Source: Fimenecus sp052273845
Lineage (GTDB): Bacteria; Bacillota; Clostridia; Oscillospirales; Acutalibacteraceae
NCBI GenBank assembly: GCA_052273845.1
Contig: DAVZHM010000095.1
Coordinates: 1-6,174 of the forward strand
Direction: 5' to 3'
Length of the DNA stretch: 6,174 nucleotides
Positions 1 through 5,147 of this stretch are shown piece by piece; position 1 is the stretch's first letter; each line of letters begins with the position of its first letter. The position numbers and the translations under genes are program-made. Under the pieces are notes generated by a model, which saw only the letters and a program-made list of their open reading frames with translations, was not told the DNA's origin and did not search any database.

Positions 1-120
1 GCGCCGTTGGGCGGGCAGAAGCCGTTTTGTAAATTCAGTTCCGTTATCCGTTTGTTCGCACTCTATCGGGCTTGAAAAGTTGGATATTATGACCTCATTG
101 GCTATATCCCCGTGGATGTG
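1..120 (-). pseudogene. 5'-truncated DDE transposase fragment (rve / IS481-like), running off the left edge
   Basis: Read on the minus strand, the frame whose last codon is bases 3-1 contains SSPIECEQTDNGTEFTKRL. This closely resembles the second-aspartate block of integrase-core (rve) transposases, usually seen as FPFPI-x-x-VQTDNGTEFT. The motif QTDNGTEFT lies at 54-28 and its aspartate codon at 48-46. The frame is open only back to a TGA at 153-151, and der ends at 222. The N-terminal helix-turn-helix region and the first catalytic aspartate therefore cannot be present, and the copy is 5'-truncated. Residues before the motif (roughly 120-85) match the family only loosely, so the exact left end of homology is uncertain. 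Whether the C-terminal part with the catalytic glutamate survives lies outside the window. IS481-like is preferred over IS3 because of TDNGTEFT rather than HSDxGxQY, but family assignment from about 40 codons is tentative. Confidence 0.7.
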
Positions 121-125
121 CTGAC

Positions 126-162
126 AAAAGCGGAACAGGCATGACTGAAATCATGCCTGTTC
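126..162 (-). terminator. Probable intrinsic terminator of the der transcript
   Basis: A perfect 12-bp inverted repeat, GAACAGGCATGA with its complement, occupies 133-144 and 151-162 around a 6-nt loop. On the minus strand the stem is followed by CGC and then TTTT (129-126), about 60 nt after the der stop. The T-run is short and offset by three bases, so it is not an ideal terminator. On the plus strand the stem is followed by TAAGAG, which does not look like a terminator. Position and orientation fit the end of the yceD-rpmF-DUF512-der unit. The other reading is an inverted repeat linked to the adjacent transposase remnant. Confidence 0.55.
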
Positions 163-221
163 TAAGAGATTTGAATATTACTGTCTTACCAGCAGGGGGC
201 ATTCGCCGTTCCCTTTTGGTT

Positions 222-1565
222 TTATTTCGTATCTTTTTTGCCGTTTCTGCCTTCGCGTTCGCGAATGATGAAGCGTGTGGGTGTGCCCTCTAACCCGAAC
301 ACAGCGCGGATTTGGTTGTCAATATAGCGTTGATAACTGTAATGGAACAAATCTTTGCTGTTGACAAAGCAGACAAATGTCGGCGGACGGGTGGACGCCT
401 GCGTGATGTAGTAAATTTTCAAGCGTCTGCCCTTATCAGTCGGGGGTTGCACGCGCGTTGTGGCGTCTGCAAGCACTTCGTTGAGTTTGCCCGTGGAAAT
501 GCGCATGGCATTTTGCTCGTTGACGAATTTTATCAGTTCAAACAAGCGGTCAAGGCGCTGCCCTGTTTTTGCGGAAATGAAGATAATCGGCGCATAACTC
601 ATAAACGAAAAATCGTTCATCAGTTTTTTGCGTTCTTTGTCCATCGTTTTGCCGTCTTTGGAAACGGCATCCCACTTATTGACCGCGATAATACACGCTT
701 TGCCGAGGTCGTGCGCAACACCTGCGACCTTGGAATCCTGCTCGGTGAACCCTTCCGTACCGTCAATCATAATGACGCACACATCGGCGCGTTCCACCGC
801 CATTCTTGCGCGAATGACCGAATATTTTTCAATTTGGTCCTCCACTTTGCTTTTGCGGCGAAGCCCCGCTGTATCAATAAACACAAAACTGCCGAATTCG
901 TTTTCGACCAAGGTGTCGGTCGCATCACGCGTGGTTCCTGCAATATCGGAGACAATCGCGCGGTTTTCGCCCGAAATGGCGTTGATGAGAGAAGATTTGC
1001 CGACATTCGGTTTGCCGATAACCGCCACGCGGACGATTTCGCCGTCAAAATTTTCTTCATTTTGTTCGGGCAGATATTTCAAAACCTCGTCGAGCAAATC
1101 GCCCGTGCCATGCCCGTGAACGGAAGAAACCGCCACAGGGTCACCGAGTCCCAAATTATAAAACTCATAAAACTCCGCGGGGATTTCGCCGATGGTGTCG
1201 CACTTGTTGACGCAAAGCACAATCGGTTTTCCGCTTTTTTGCAACATCGCGGCAACTTCTTGGTCTGTTGCAACCACGCCCGTGCGCAAATCCGTGACCA
1301 AAACAATTACATCGGCGCTATCAATCGCCAATTCCGCCTGACGGCGCATCTGCGACAGAATAATATCGTCGGAATACGGCTCAATACCGCCTGTATCCAC
1401 AAGCAGCATATTGTGCCCGAGCCATTCGCAGTCGCCGTAAATACGGTCACGCGTGACGCCCGGCGTATCATCGACAATCGAAAGCCGTTTGCCGACCAAT
1501 TTGTTAAACAAGGTGCTTTTGCCGACATTCGGTCTGCCGACAATCGCGACAACAGGTCTTGCCAT
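222..1565 (-). CDS. der: Ribosome biogenesis GTPase Der (EngA)
   Basis: Der is an essential cytoplasmic GTPase that acts in late assembly of the 50S ribosomal subunit. The 447-residue product has the family's normal length and its diagnostic tandem G domains. Domain 1 shows G1 GRPNVGKS (10-17), G2 TPGVTRD (34-40), G3 DTGG (57-60) and G4 NKCD (120-123). After an acidic linker near 168-175, domain 2 shows GKPNVGKS (184-191), AGTTRD (209-214), DTAG (231-234), NKWD (296-299) and SAKTG (331-335). Residues from about 352 form the KH-like RNA-binding domain, ending in the typical GTPTRFIIRERE followed by a short basic tail. All GTPase motifs are intact. The ATG at 1565 lies 3 nt after the DUF512 stop, and a G-rich SD-like stretch (GGGGGTG, 1572-1578) lies inside the end of that gene, so translational coupling is likely. 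A hairpin 60 nt downstream probably ends the transcript. Confidence 0.98.
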   Translation of the reverse strand: MARPVVAIVGRPNVGKSTLFNKLVGKRLSIVDDTPGVTRDRIYGDCEWLGHNMLLVDTGGIEPYSDDIILSQMRRQAELAIDSADVIVLVTDLRTGVVATDQEVAAMLQKSGKPIVLCVNKCDTIGEIPAEFYEFYNLGLGDPVAVSSVHGHGTGDLLDEVLKYLPEQNEENFDGEIVRVAVIGKPNVGKSSLINAISGENRAIVSDIAGTTRDATDTLVENEFGSFVFIDTAGLRRKSKVEDQIEKYSVIRARMAVERADVCVIMIDGTEGFTEQDSKVAGVAHDLGKACIIAVNKWDAVSKDGKTMDKERKKLMNDFSFMSYAPIIFISAKTGQRLDRLFELIKFVNEQNAMRISTGKLNEVLADATTRVQPPTDKGRRLKIYYITQASTRPPTFVCFVNSKDLFHYSYQRYIDNQIRAVFGLEGTPTRFIIREREGRNGKKDTK

Positions 1566-1568
1566 AAT

Positions 1569-2876
1569 TTACACCCCCAAGAGGTTTGAAAGCAGTTCTT
1601 CCCCTACATTGCCCGTCGGAATCACAGGCACGCCGAGGGATTTTTCCGCTTCTTTTAAAGTAATATCGTCTAAAAATTTATTGTTTTCCGTGGAATGTGA
1701 AGTATAATCAATCGTCATCACAAGCGGTATGAGCAGCGCTTCGCCCAAATCGCGGTTTTTCAGTTGTTCCAACAAATCCTTGCCGGTCAAAAGGCCTGCA
1801 ACGGTGATTTCTTCCCCAAAAAAGTGATTGACAATTTCGACCACTTCGATTGCACAACCGATTTTTTCACTTGCAGACGCACAAAGTTCACGCATCAGCG
1901 GATACGCCGCGACGCCTGTTGCAAGTGTCAGTTTTTTGTATTTGGACTTTTGCGTGCAAGTTTTGAGTGCTTCGTAAAATTCCTCTTTCAAGGAAGTCCA
2001 AAGTCCAACGCCGTTGTCGATTTGCGGATAATCGTCATAATAATCGCCATCGGGTAACTGCCGTTCGGCTTTTAAGAAAAATTCGTCCGCAGGATAGCAC
2101 AGCCGCGCACCGTGTTGTGCTTTAAAGGATTCGGAAAAGGTTTCGATTGTGTCAATCACCGCCCCTGCCGTTTCTTTTGTGTACGGTGTTAAGGGGTAAA
2201 GCCCTTCGCGGAATTTGGTTAAGCCCACCGGCACGGCGGCAATACTTTGCACCGCAGGATACAGTTTGGAAAGTTCGTGTATGCTGTATTCGAGTTCTTT
2301 GCCGTCATTGATGCCCGGGCACAGCACAAGCTGGGTATTCATGGTAATGCCTGCATCAGCGAAGCGCTTTAAGGTTTCCAAGGTTTCGCCCGCGTGCTTA
2401 TTTTTCATCATTTCCACGCGCAAATTCGGATTCATTGTGTGAACGGAAATATTCACGGGACTGATGTGCATTTGTATAATGCGCTCGATTTCGTGCTCGG
2501 AAATATTGGTAAGCGTGATATAATTGCCGAACAAAAAGGACAGGCGCGAATCGTCATCTTTGAAATACAGACTTTCGCGCATACCTTTGGGCAGTTGGTC
2601 GATAAAGCAGAAAATGCATTTGTTTTTGCAATGCTGCTGTTTGTCCATTAAATAGGTGGAAAACTGCAAACCGGTGTCCGCAGACGGCAAACGCACCGTT
2701 TTGGTTTTGCCGCCGTGCAAAAATTCCGCCGTCACAGGCGCAAAACTCAAACGAAAATCGTAGTCCAACACATCTTCAATTTCATAGCCGTCCACCGTGA
2801 GCAACTTATCGCCCGCGCGAAGCCCTGAAAACCAGCAACGGGAAAATTGTTTTACAGACAGTATTTCAACCGCCAT
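1569..2876 (-). CDS. DUF512 family protein with PDZ-like N-terminus and radical-SAM-type CxxxCxxC motif
   Basis: The 435-residue protein (from ATG 2876) has the family's three-part layout. An N-terminal PDZ-like segment (about 3-62) contains SGLRAGDKLLTVDG. A radical-SAM-like core follows, with cysteines C83, C87 and C90 in CKNKCIFC, the conserved KDDDSRLSFLFGNYITLTN and the CPGINDG motif near 186-192. The C-terminal DUF512 domain from about 220 includes YPADEFFLKA and the DGDYYDDYPQIDNGVG stretch. The spacing CxxxCxxC predicts a [4Fe-4S] cluster and S-adenosylmethionine chemistry, but no reaction is established for the family. In the PDZ segment the usual V-x-PGS is changed to VKQFS, so the ligand loop is divergent. 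A GTG at 2900 would add eight residues. ATG 2876 is preferred because GAGGTG precedes it by a normal distance and the GTG has no SD. The gene sits between rpmF and der and is probably cotranscribed with der, so a role tied to ribosomes or RNA is inferred, not shown. Confidence 0.93.
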   Translation of the reverse strand: MAVEILSVKQFSRCWFSGLRAGDKLLTVDGYEIEDVLDYDFRLSFAPVTAEFLHGGKTKTVRLPSADTGLQFSTYLMDKQQHCKNKCIFCFIDQLPKGMRESLYFKDDDSRLSFLFGNYITLTNISEHEIERIIQMHISPVNISVHTMNPNLRVEMMKNKHAGETLETLKRFADAGITMNTQLVLCPGINDGKELEYSIHELSKLYPAVQSIAAVPVGLTKFREGLYPLTPYTKETAGAVIDTIETFSESFKAQHGARLCYPADEFFLKAERQLPDGDYYDDYPQIDNGVGLWTSLKEEFYEALKTCTQKSKYKKLTLATGVAAYPLMRELCASASEKIGCAIEVVEIVNHFFGEEITVAGLLTGKDLLEQLKNRDLGEALLIPLVMTIDYTSHSTENNKFLDDITLKEAEKSLGVPVIPTGNVGEELLSNLLGV

Positions 2877-2883
2877 TGCCGAA

Positions 2884-2889
2884 CACCTC
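2884..2889 (-). promoter_or_regulatory. Ribosome binding site that fixes the DUF512 start at 2876
   Basis: GAGGTG lies 7 nt before ATG 2876 (9 nt counted from GAGG). It falls inside the longer reading frame that would start at GTG 2900, and no SD-like sequence precedes that GTG. This favours the shorter protein. Confidence 0.75.
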
Positions 2890-2903
2890 ACTTTCCACAC
2901 GAG

Positions 2904-2937
2904 AAAAAGGCGGGGAAGTCAAACCTTCTCCACCTTT
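2904..2937 (-). terminator. Intrinsic terminator or attenuator between rpmF and DUF512
   Basis: On the minus strand AAAGGTGGAGAAG (2937-2925) pairs with CTTCCCCGCCTTT (2918-2906) across a 6-nt loop. This gives a 13-bp stem with one G-T wobble and one A-C mismatch. The descending arm runs straight into a five-T stretch (2908-2904). It starts 27 nt after the rpmF stop, a normal place for a ribosomal-protein terminator, and ends about 15 nt before the DUF512 SD. I see no -35/-10 pair between it and DUF512, so it is probably a partial terminator that lowers expression of DUF512-der. Confidence 0.7.
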
Positions 2938-2964
2938 CCAACGCACAAAATCGAATTGCAGAAA

Positions 2965-3150
2965 TTACGCTTCTTCTTTGACAACAACCTGTCTGCCGTT
3001 GTAGTAGCCGCACACTGCGCATACTCTGTGGGTTCTTTTGAACTCGCCGCAGTTCGGGCACTTCTGAAGCTCGGGAGCGTTCATTTTCCAGACGCTGGAG
3101 CGTCTTTTGTCTCTTCTTGCTTTGGAAACTCTTCTCTTCGGTACTGCCAT
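2965..3150 (-). CDS. rpmF: 50S ribosomal protein L32 (zinc-ribbon, four-cysteine form)
   Basis: The 61-residue product begins MAVPKRRVSKARRDKRRS, the hallmark basic N-terminus of bL32, and carries CPNCG (C31, C34) and CAVCG (C44, C47). This four-cysteine set binds one zinc ion, so this is the C+ form and not a zinc-independent paralogue. L32 is a structural protein of the large subunit. ATG 3150 is chosen over an in-frame TTG at 3156 because AAGGAGAG is correctly spaced for the ATG and too close to the TTG, and because family members begin with MAVPKR. It lies 29 nt after the yceD stop, the standard yceD-rpmF pairing of bacteria, and is transcribed from the promoter before yceD. A terminator-like hairpin follows it. 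Confidence 0.98.
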   Translation of the reverse strand: MAVPKRRVSKARRDKRRSSVWKMNAPELQKCPNCGEFKRTHRVCAVCGYYNGRQVVVKEEA

Positions 3151-3157
3151 TTTCAAG

Positions 3158-3165
3158 CTCTCCTT
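3158..3165 (-). promoter_or_regulatory. Ribosome binding site of rpmF
   Basis: AAGGAGAG ends 7 nt before ATG 3150 (9 nt from the AGGAG core). Measured from the same core, the in-frame TTG at 3156 would have a gap of only 3 nt. This settles the start in favour of the ATG. Confidence 0.85.
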
Positions 3166-3179
3166 ATGTTAAATTACAG

Positions 3180-3659
3180 TTATTGGTTGTCAAGCAGCTG
3201 CTGCAAAACCGCAAGTCGCGGGTCGCAAGGCGGCTTACAGGAACAGGATGTTACATTCAAATCCGCCCCGCACATCGCGCACAAGCCTTTACAATCGGGC
3301 TTACACAGTTCTTTGGTGGGCACGGCAAGCAGTATATCCTCCCGCAGCAATTCATCAAGGTCAAAGTGCATGTCCTCAACCAAAATGAAATCGTCATTGT
3401 CTTCATCGTTCAAAGACGGGACGAGCGTGTGAGTGAACTGCTTTTGAACGGAACGCTGCAAGGATTTTAAGCAACGGTCACAAACCGTTTCATAGTCCAA
3501 ACGGACATCGGCGGTTAAGGTGACTACCCCCGCGCGATTTTCAACAACGCCCGAAACCTTTGCAGGCTCGCGAATTTCACAATCCTCTAAAACGAACGCA
3601 TAGGCAAACTCTTTTCGAGAACCGATGTTGTTAAAAATAGGTTCCAATTCAATAAACAT
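3180..3659 (-). CDS. yceD: YceD/DUF177 family protein, cysteine-rich form
   Basis: The 159-residue protein matches the DUF177 (YceD) family, which is typically encoded directly before rpmF. The conserved CDRCL motif (C60, C63) sits mid-protein. The C-terminal part carries a dense cysteine set, CKPDCKGLCAMCGADLN (C119, C123, C127, C130) followed by C139, C141 and C145, and ends in the family's DPRLAVLQQLL. Between them is an acidic stretch (84-97, SLNDEDNDD and following). The cysteines probably bind zinc, which is an inference from their spacing. Plant and bacterial relatives are linked to 23S rRNA accumulation or 50S biogenesis, but the biochemical role is unsettled. ATG 3659 is preceded by AGAGG at 6 nt. 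It is the first gene after the consensus promoter at 3688-3716, with a leader of only about 20 nt. Confidence 0.93.
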   Translation of the reverse strand: MFIELEPIFNNIGSRKEFAYAFVLEDCEIREPAKVSGVVENRAGVVTLTADVRLDYETVCDRCLKSLQRSVQKQFTHTLVPSLNDEDNDDFILVEDMHFDLDELLREDILLAVPTKELCKPDCKGLCAMCGADLNVTSCSCKPPCDPRLAVLQQLLDNQ

Positions 3660-3687
3660 AGCATACCTCTAAACTAACGCAAAAAAT

Positions 3688-3716
3688 ATTATACTTGCTG
3701 TGTGCGGTTTTGTCAA
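3688..3716 (-). promoter_or_regulatory. Consensus sigma-A promoter of the yceD-rpmF-DUF512-der cluster
   Basis: On the minus strand a perfect TTGACA (3716-3711) is followed after exactly 17 nt by a perfect TATAAT (3693-3688). An initiation point near 3681 would leave a leader of about 20 nt containing the yceD SD (AGAGGT, 3670-3665). All twelve hexamer bases match consensus, as expected for strong growth-related expression of a ribosomal protein gene. The promoter lies in the 90-bp gap after the lipoprotein stop. No terminator is visible in that gap, so some upstream transcript may also read in. Confidence 0.93.
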
Positions 3717-3749
3717 CAAAAACTTTTCACTTTCGGCGGTTTTTTCAAT

Positions 3750-4619
3750 TCATTCTGCATTCTCTGCCGCCTCTGTTGTGATTTCTAAGGTATTCATCGT
3801 GCCGGGCAATGTTTGATATGCATCCACAACTGCCTGTTTGCACGCGCTGTTCGGTGCGTACACCGAAAGGCCAACGGCGATATAATCGTCCGTAAACACC
3901 GCGTAAAATCCGCGTCCCGCCACCGTTACATCGCTCGCGCTGAAAGTGTGGTTGTCGGGATTGTAGTCGGAAGGCTGTAAAGCCATATCTTGAATTTGCG
4001 CCACCAGCGCATCTGCCGCCGCTGTGTCCGTAATCACTTTATAGCGTGTGCCGACGGAAACCGTCAAGCTGTTCAAATCCACTCCGACTTCGGTTTCGGA
4101 TTCCACAGATTCGGTTTTCACATGCACCGTGGAGTCTTCCGACAAAAAATATTGTTTATCAAACGCCAAAAAATATGCGCGGAAGGTCGAAGACGCTTCT
4201 TTGCCGCTTTCCAAGCAGGCGGTGATTTGGAACGCGTTGTTCACCGCATCCATACTTTTCAGTTGCAAAACCGCTTCGGTAGTGTGATACCGTTTGACAA
4301 ACAGCAAGACTTTATCTTTGAAAAATTCTTCTGTATACTGTTTTGCCACCGTCTCGAAAGCATCTTTTTCATTCTCCGCCACGGCGGACAAATCAAAGGT
4401 CTGCGAAAGCGCTTCCATACCTTTTTTCAAATCCCGTTCGGAAGTGAAAAAGTAATACTCATTTTGATAGGAAAGCTCTGCTGTTTCCAAAGGCACCATT
4501 ACAACATTGGCGCTTTCAAACGGAATATCGTAAAACGCCTGCTCCTTCGATTTCGTTTCGCAACCGACGAACGGCACAAACAGGCAAGCGCACAAAAACA
4601 GGCACAAAAAACGCTTCAT
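3750..4619 (-). CDS. Putative lipoprotein of unknown function
   Basis: I do not recognise this family. The 289-residue product starts with a lipoprotein-type signal: MKR, a hydrophobic stretch rich in Phe, Leu and Cys (4-18), then FVGC with the candidate lipidated C20 and a polar ETKSKEQ linker. Phe at -3 of the lipobox is not the usual Leu, so processing is probable but not certain. The mature part looks soluble and extracytoplasmic, with no further membrane segment. Around 96-135 the pattern YTEEFFKDKVLLFVKR, then alternating hydrophobic strands and a KSMDAVNNAFQI turn, resembles uncharacterised beta-rich clostridial lipoproteins, which is only a weak hint. The tail is acidic (TTEAAENAE). 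ATG 4619 is chosen because GAGGTG lies upstream at normal spacing and the signal peptide begins there. An 18-codon longer frame would put foreign residues before the signal and overlap the terminator hairpin. No promoter of its own is visible. Confidence 0.8.
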   Translation of the reverse strand: MKRFLCLFLCACLFVPFVGCETKSKEQAFYDIPFESANVVMVPLETAELSYQNEYYFFTSERDLKKGMEALSQTFDLSAVAENEKDAFETVAKQYTEEFFKDKVLLFVKRYHTTEAVLQLKSMDAVNNAFQITACLESGKEASSTFRAYFLAFDKQYFLSEDSTVHVKTESVESETEVGVDLNSLTVSVGTRYKVITDTAAADALVAQIQDMALQPSDYNPDNHTFSASDVTVAGRGFYAVFTDDYIAVGLSVYAPNSACKQAVVDAYQTLPGTMNTLEITTEAAENAE

Positions 4620-4625
4620 AAAACA

Positions 4626-4631
4626 CACCTC
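4626..4631 (-). promoter_or_regulatory. Ribosome binding site of the lipoprotein gene
   Basis: GAGGTG lies 6 nt before ATG 4619 (8 nt from GAGG). It is only two bases downstream of the T-run of the preceding terminator hairpin, so the two elements are nearly fused. It supports the start that places the signal peptide at the N-terminus. Confidence 0.8.
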
Positions 4632-4633
4632 AT

Positions 4634-4667
4634 AAAAAGAAAGCCGCTGTGTGAACACAACGGCTTT
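4634..4667 (-). terminator. Intrinsic terminator after the P-loop ATPase gene
   Basis: On the minus strand AAAGCCGTTGTG (4667-4656) pairs with CACAGCGGCTTT (4651-4640) around the tetraloop TTCA. This makes a 12-bp stem with one G-T wobble, followed by C and TTTTT (4638-4634). It begins 12 nt after the ATPase stop. The plus-strand version also ends in a T-run, so the shape is bidirectional, but no plus-strand gene is present. The lipoprotein SD follows directly, suggesting partial read-through or attenuation. Confidence 0.85.
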
Positions 4668-4679
4668 TTGCACGAAAAA

Positions 4680-5099
4680 TCAGTTGATTTTCTCGCAATA
4701 CGCAAACATTCTCTCGGGAAGGTTCTCGAGGTCGGTAGAAATCGTGAATGTGAACGCCGTATCAGAAATTTTAGAAAGGTCGTCAACCTTTTTAAGGAAG
4801 TCTGCAAGTGCTTCGTAATCTCTGCTGCCAATGCGGAATGTTGCGTCAACAAAAATATCGGTAATATCGTGGTCGCCGGCGCAAAGACCGCTTAAAAAGC
4901 CATAAAGTGCATCAAAGCCCGAAACCGAGAAACTATCCGTTGCAACCAAACGTGCGCGGTAACTTACATCGTATGTAAGTTTCGTTTCTTTTTCCACGCA
5001 AATCACATTGCCGTTGGATTTTTCGATTGCCGCGTTTACTTTTTCAACCAACAATTTTGTTTTGCCCGAGCCTTTGTGGCCGATAATAAGAGATACCAT
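4680..5099 (-). CDS. Small P-loop ATPase of unknown function
   Basis: The 139-residue product opens with a beta strand and a Walker A motif, VSLIIGHKGSGKT (GHKGSGKT at 7-14). A hydrophobic strand ending in aspartate, DIFVDAT (81-87, D85), is a plausible Walker B. The protein is a single small P-loop domain with no added helicase, DNA-binding or membrane segment. It resembles a conserved clostridial family of about 140 residues, often loosely labelled ATP-binding or PilT-like, for which I know no established function. The family-like block KLTYDVSYRARLVATD follows the first helix. ATG 5099 is preferred over an upstream ATG at 5135 because AGGAGGAGA (5113-5105) is ideally placed for it and the P-loop strand starts there. 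The gene is 48 nt downstream of pgi, with no clear terminator between them, so cotranscription with pgi is likely. A terminator hairpin follows. Confidence 0.85.
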   Translation of the reverse strand: MVSLIIGHKGSGKTKLLVEKVNAAIEKSNGNVICVEKETKLTYDVSYRARLVATDSFSVSGFDALYGFLSGLCAGDHDITDIFVDATFRIGSRDYEALADFLKKVDDLSKISDTAFTFTISTDLENLPERMFAYCEKIN

Positions 5100-5104
5100 A
5101 GTAG

Positions 5105-5113
5105 TCTCCTCCT
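5105..5113 (-). promoter_or_regulatory. Strong ribosome binding site of the P-loop ATPase gene
   Basis: AGGAGGAGA has a full AGGAGG core ending 8 nt before ATG 5099. The upstream in-frame ATG at 5135 has no comparable SD and would place the core inside the coding region, so 5099 is the likely start. Confidence 0.85.
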
Positions 5114-5147
5114 GAAATTTATTATAACCGCCCATGCGGGATAAAAC

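Noticed and set aside
1..144. Plus-strand frame ending IPVDVLTKAEQA and TGA at 142-144 as the C-terminus of a gene entering from the left
   Set aside because: It has an in-frame TGA at 73-75 and no recognised family, while the opposite strand carries the much clearer TDNGTEFT transposase motif.
996..1542. Near-identical repeat of about 20 nt (gccgacattcggt-t/c-tgccga) at about 999-1019 and 1521-1541
   Set aside because: Both copies encode the PNVGKS Walker A of the two G domains of Der, so the repeat reflects protein conservation and not a mobile or regulatory repeat.
312..1589. A 425-codon plus-strand open frame antisense to der
   Set aside because: It mirrors der codons, has a low-complexity composition rich in His, Phe and Arg with no recognisable domain, and lacks a ribosome binding site. 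Der on the other strand is certain.
3717..3749. A/T-rich imperfect inverted repeat after the lipoprotein stop as a terminator
   Set aside because: The stem is six A-T-rich pairs around a long unpaired interior, too weak to support a terminator.
3990..4895. A 301-codon plus-strand open frame across the lipoprotein and ATPase genes
   Set aside because: It crosses two minus-strand genes and a terminator hairpin, has no recognisable motif or SD, and its composition is that of an antisense shadow.
5127..5145. Small GC-rich hairpin (CCGC-ATGG-GCGG) between pgi and the ATPase gene as a terminator
   Set aside because: The stem is only four base pairs and no T-run follows it.
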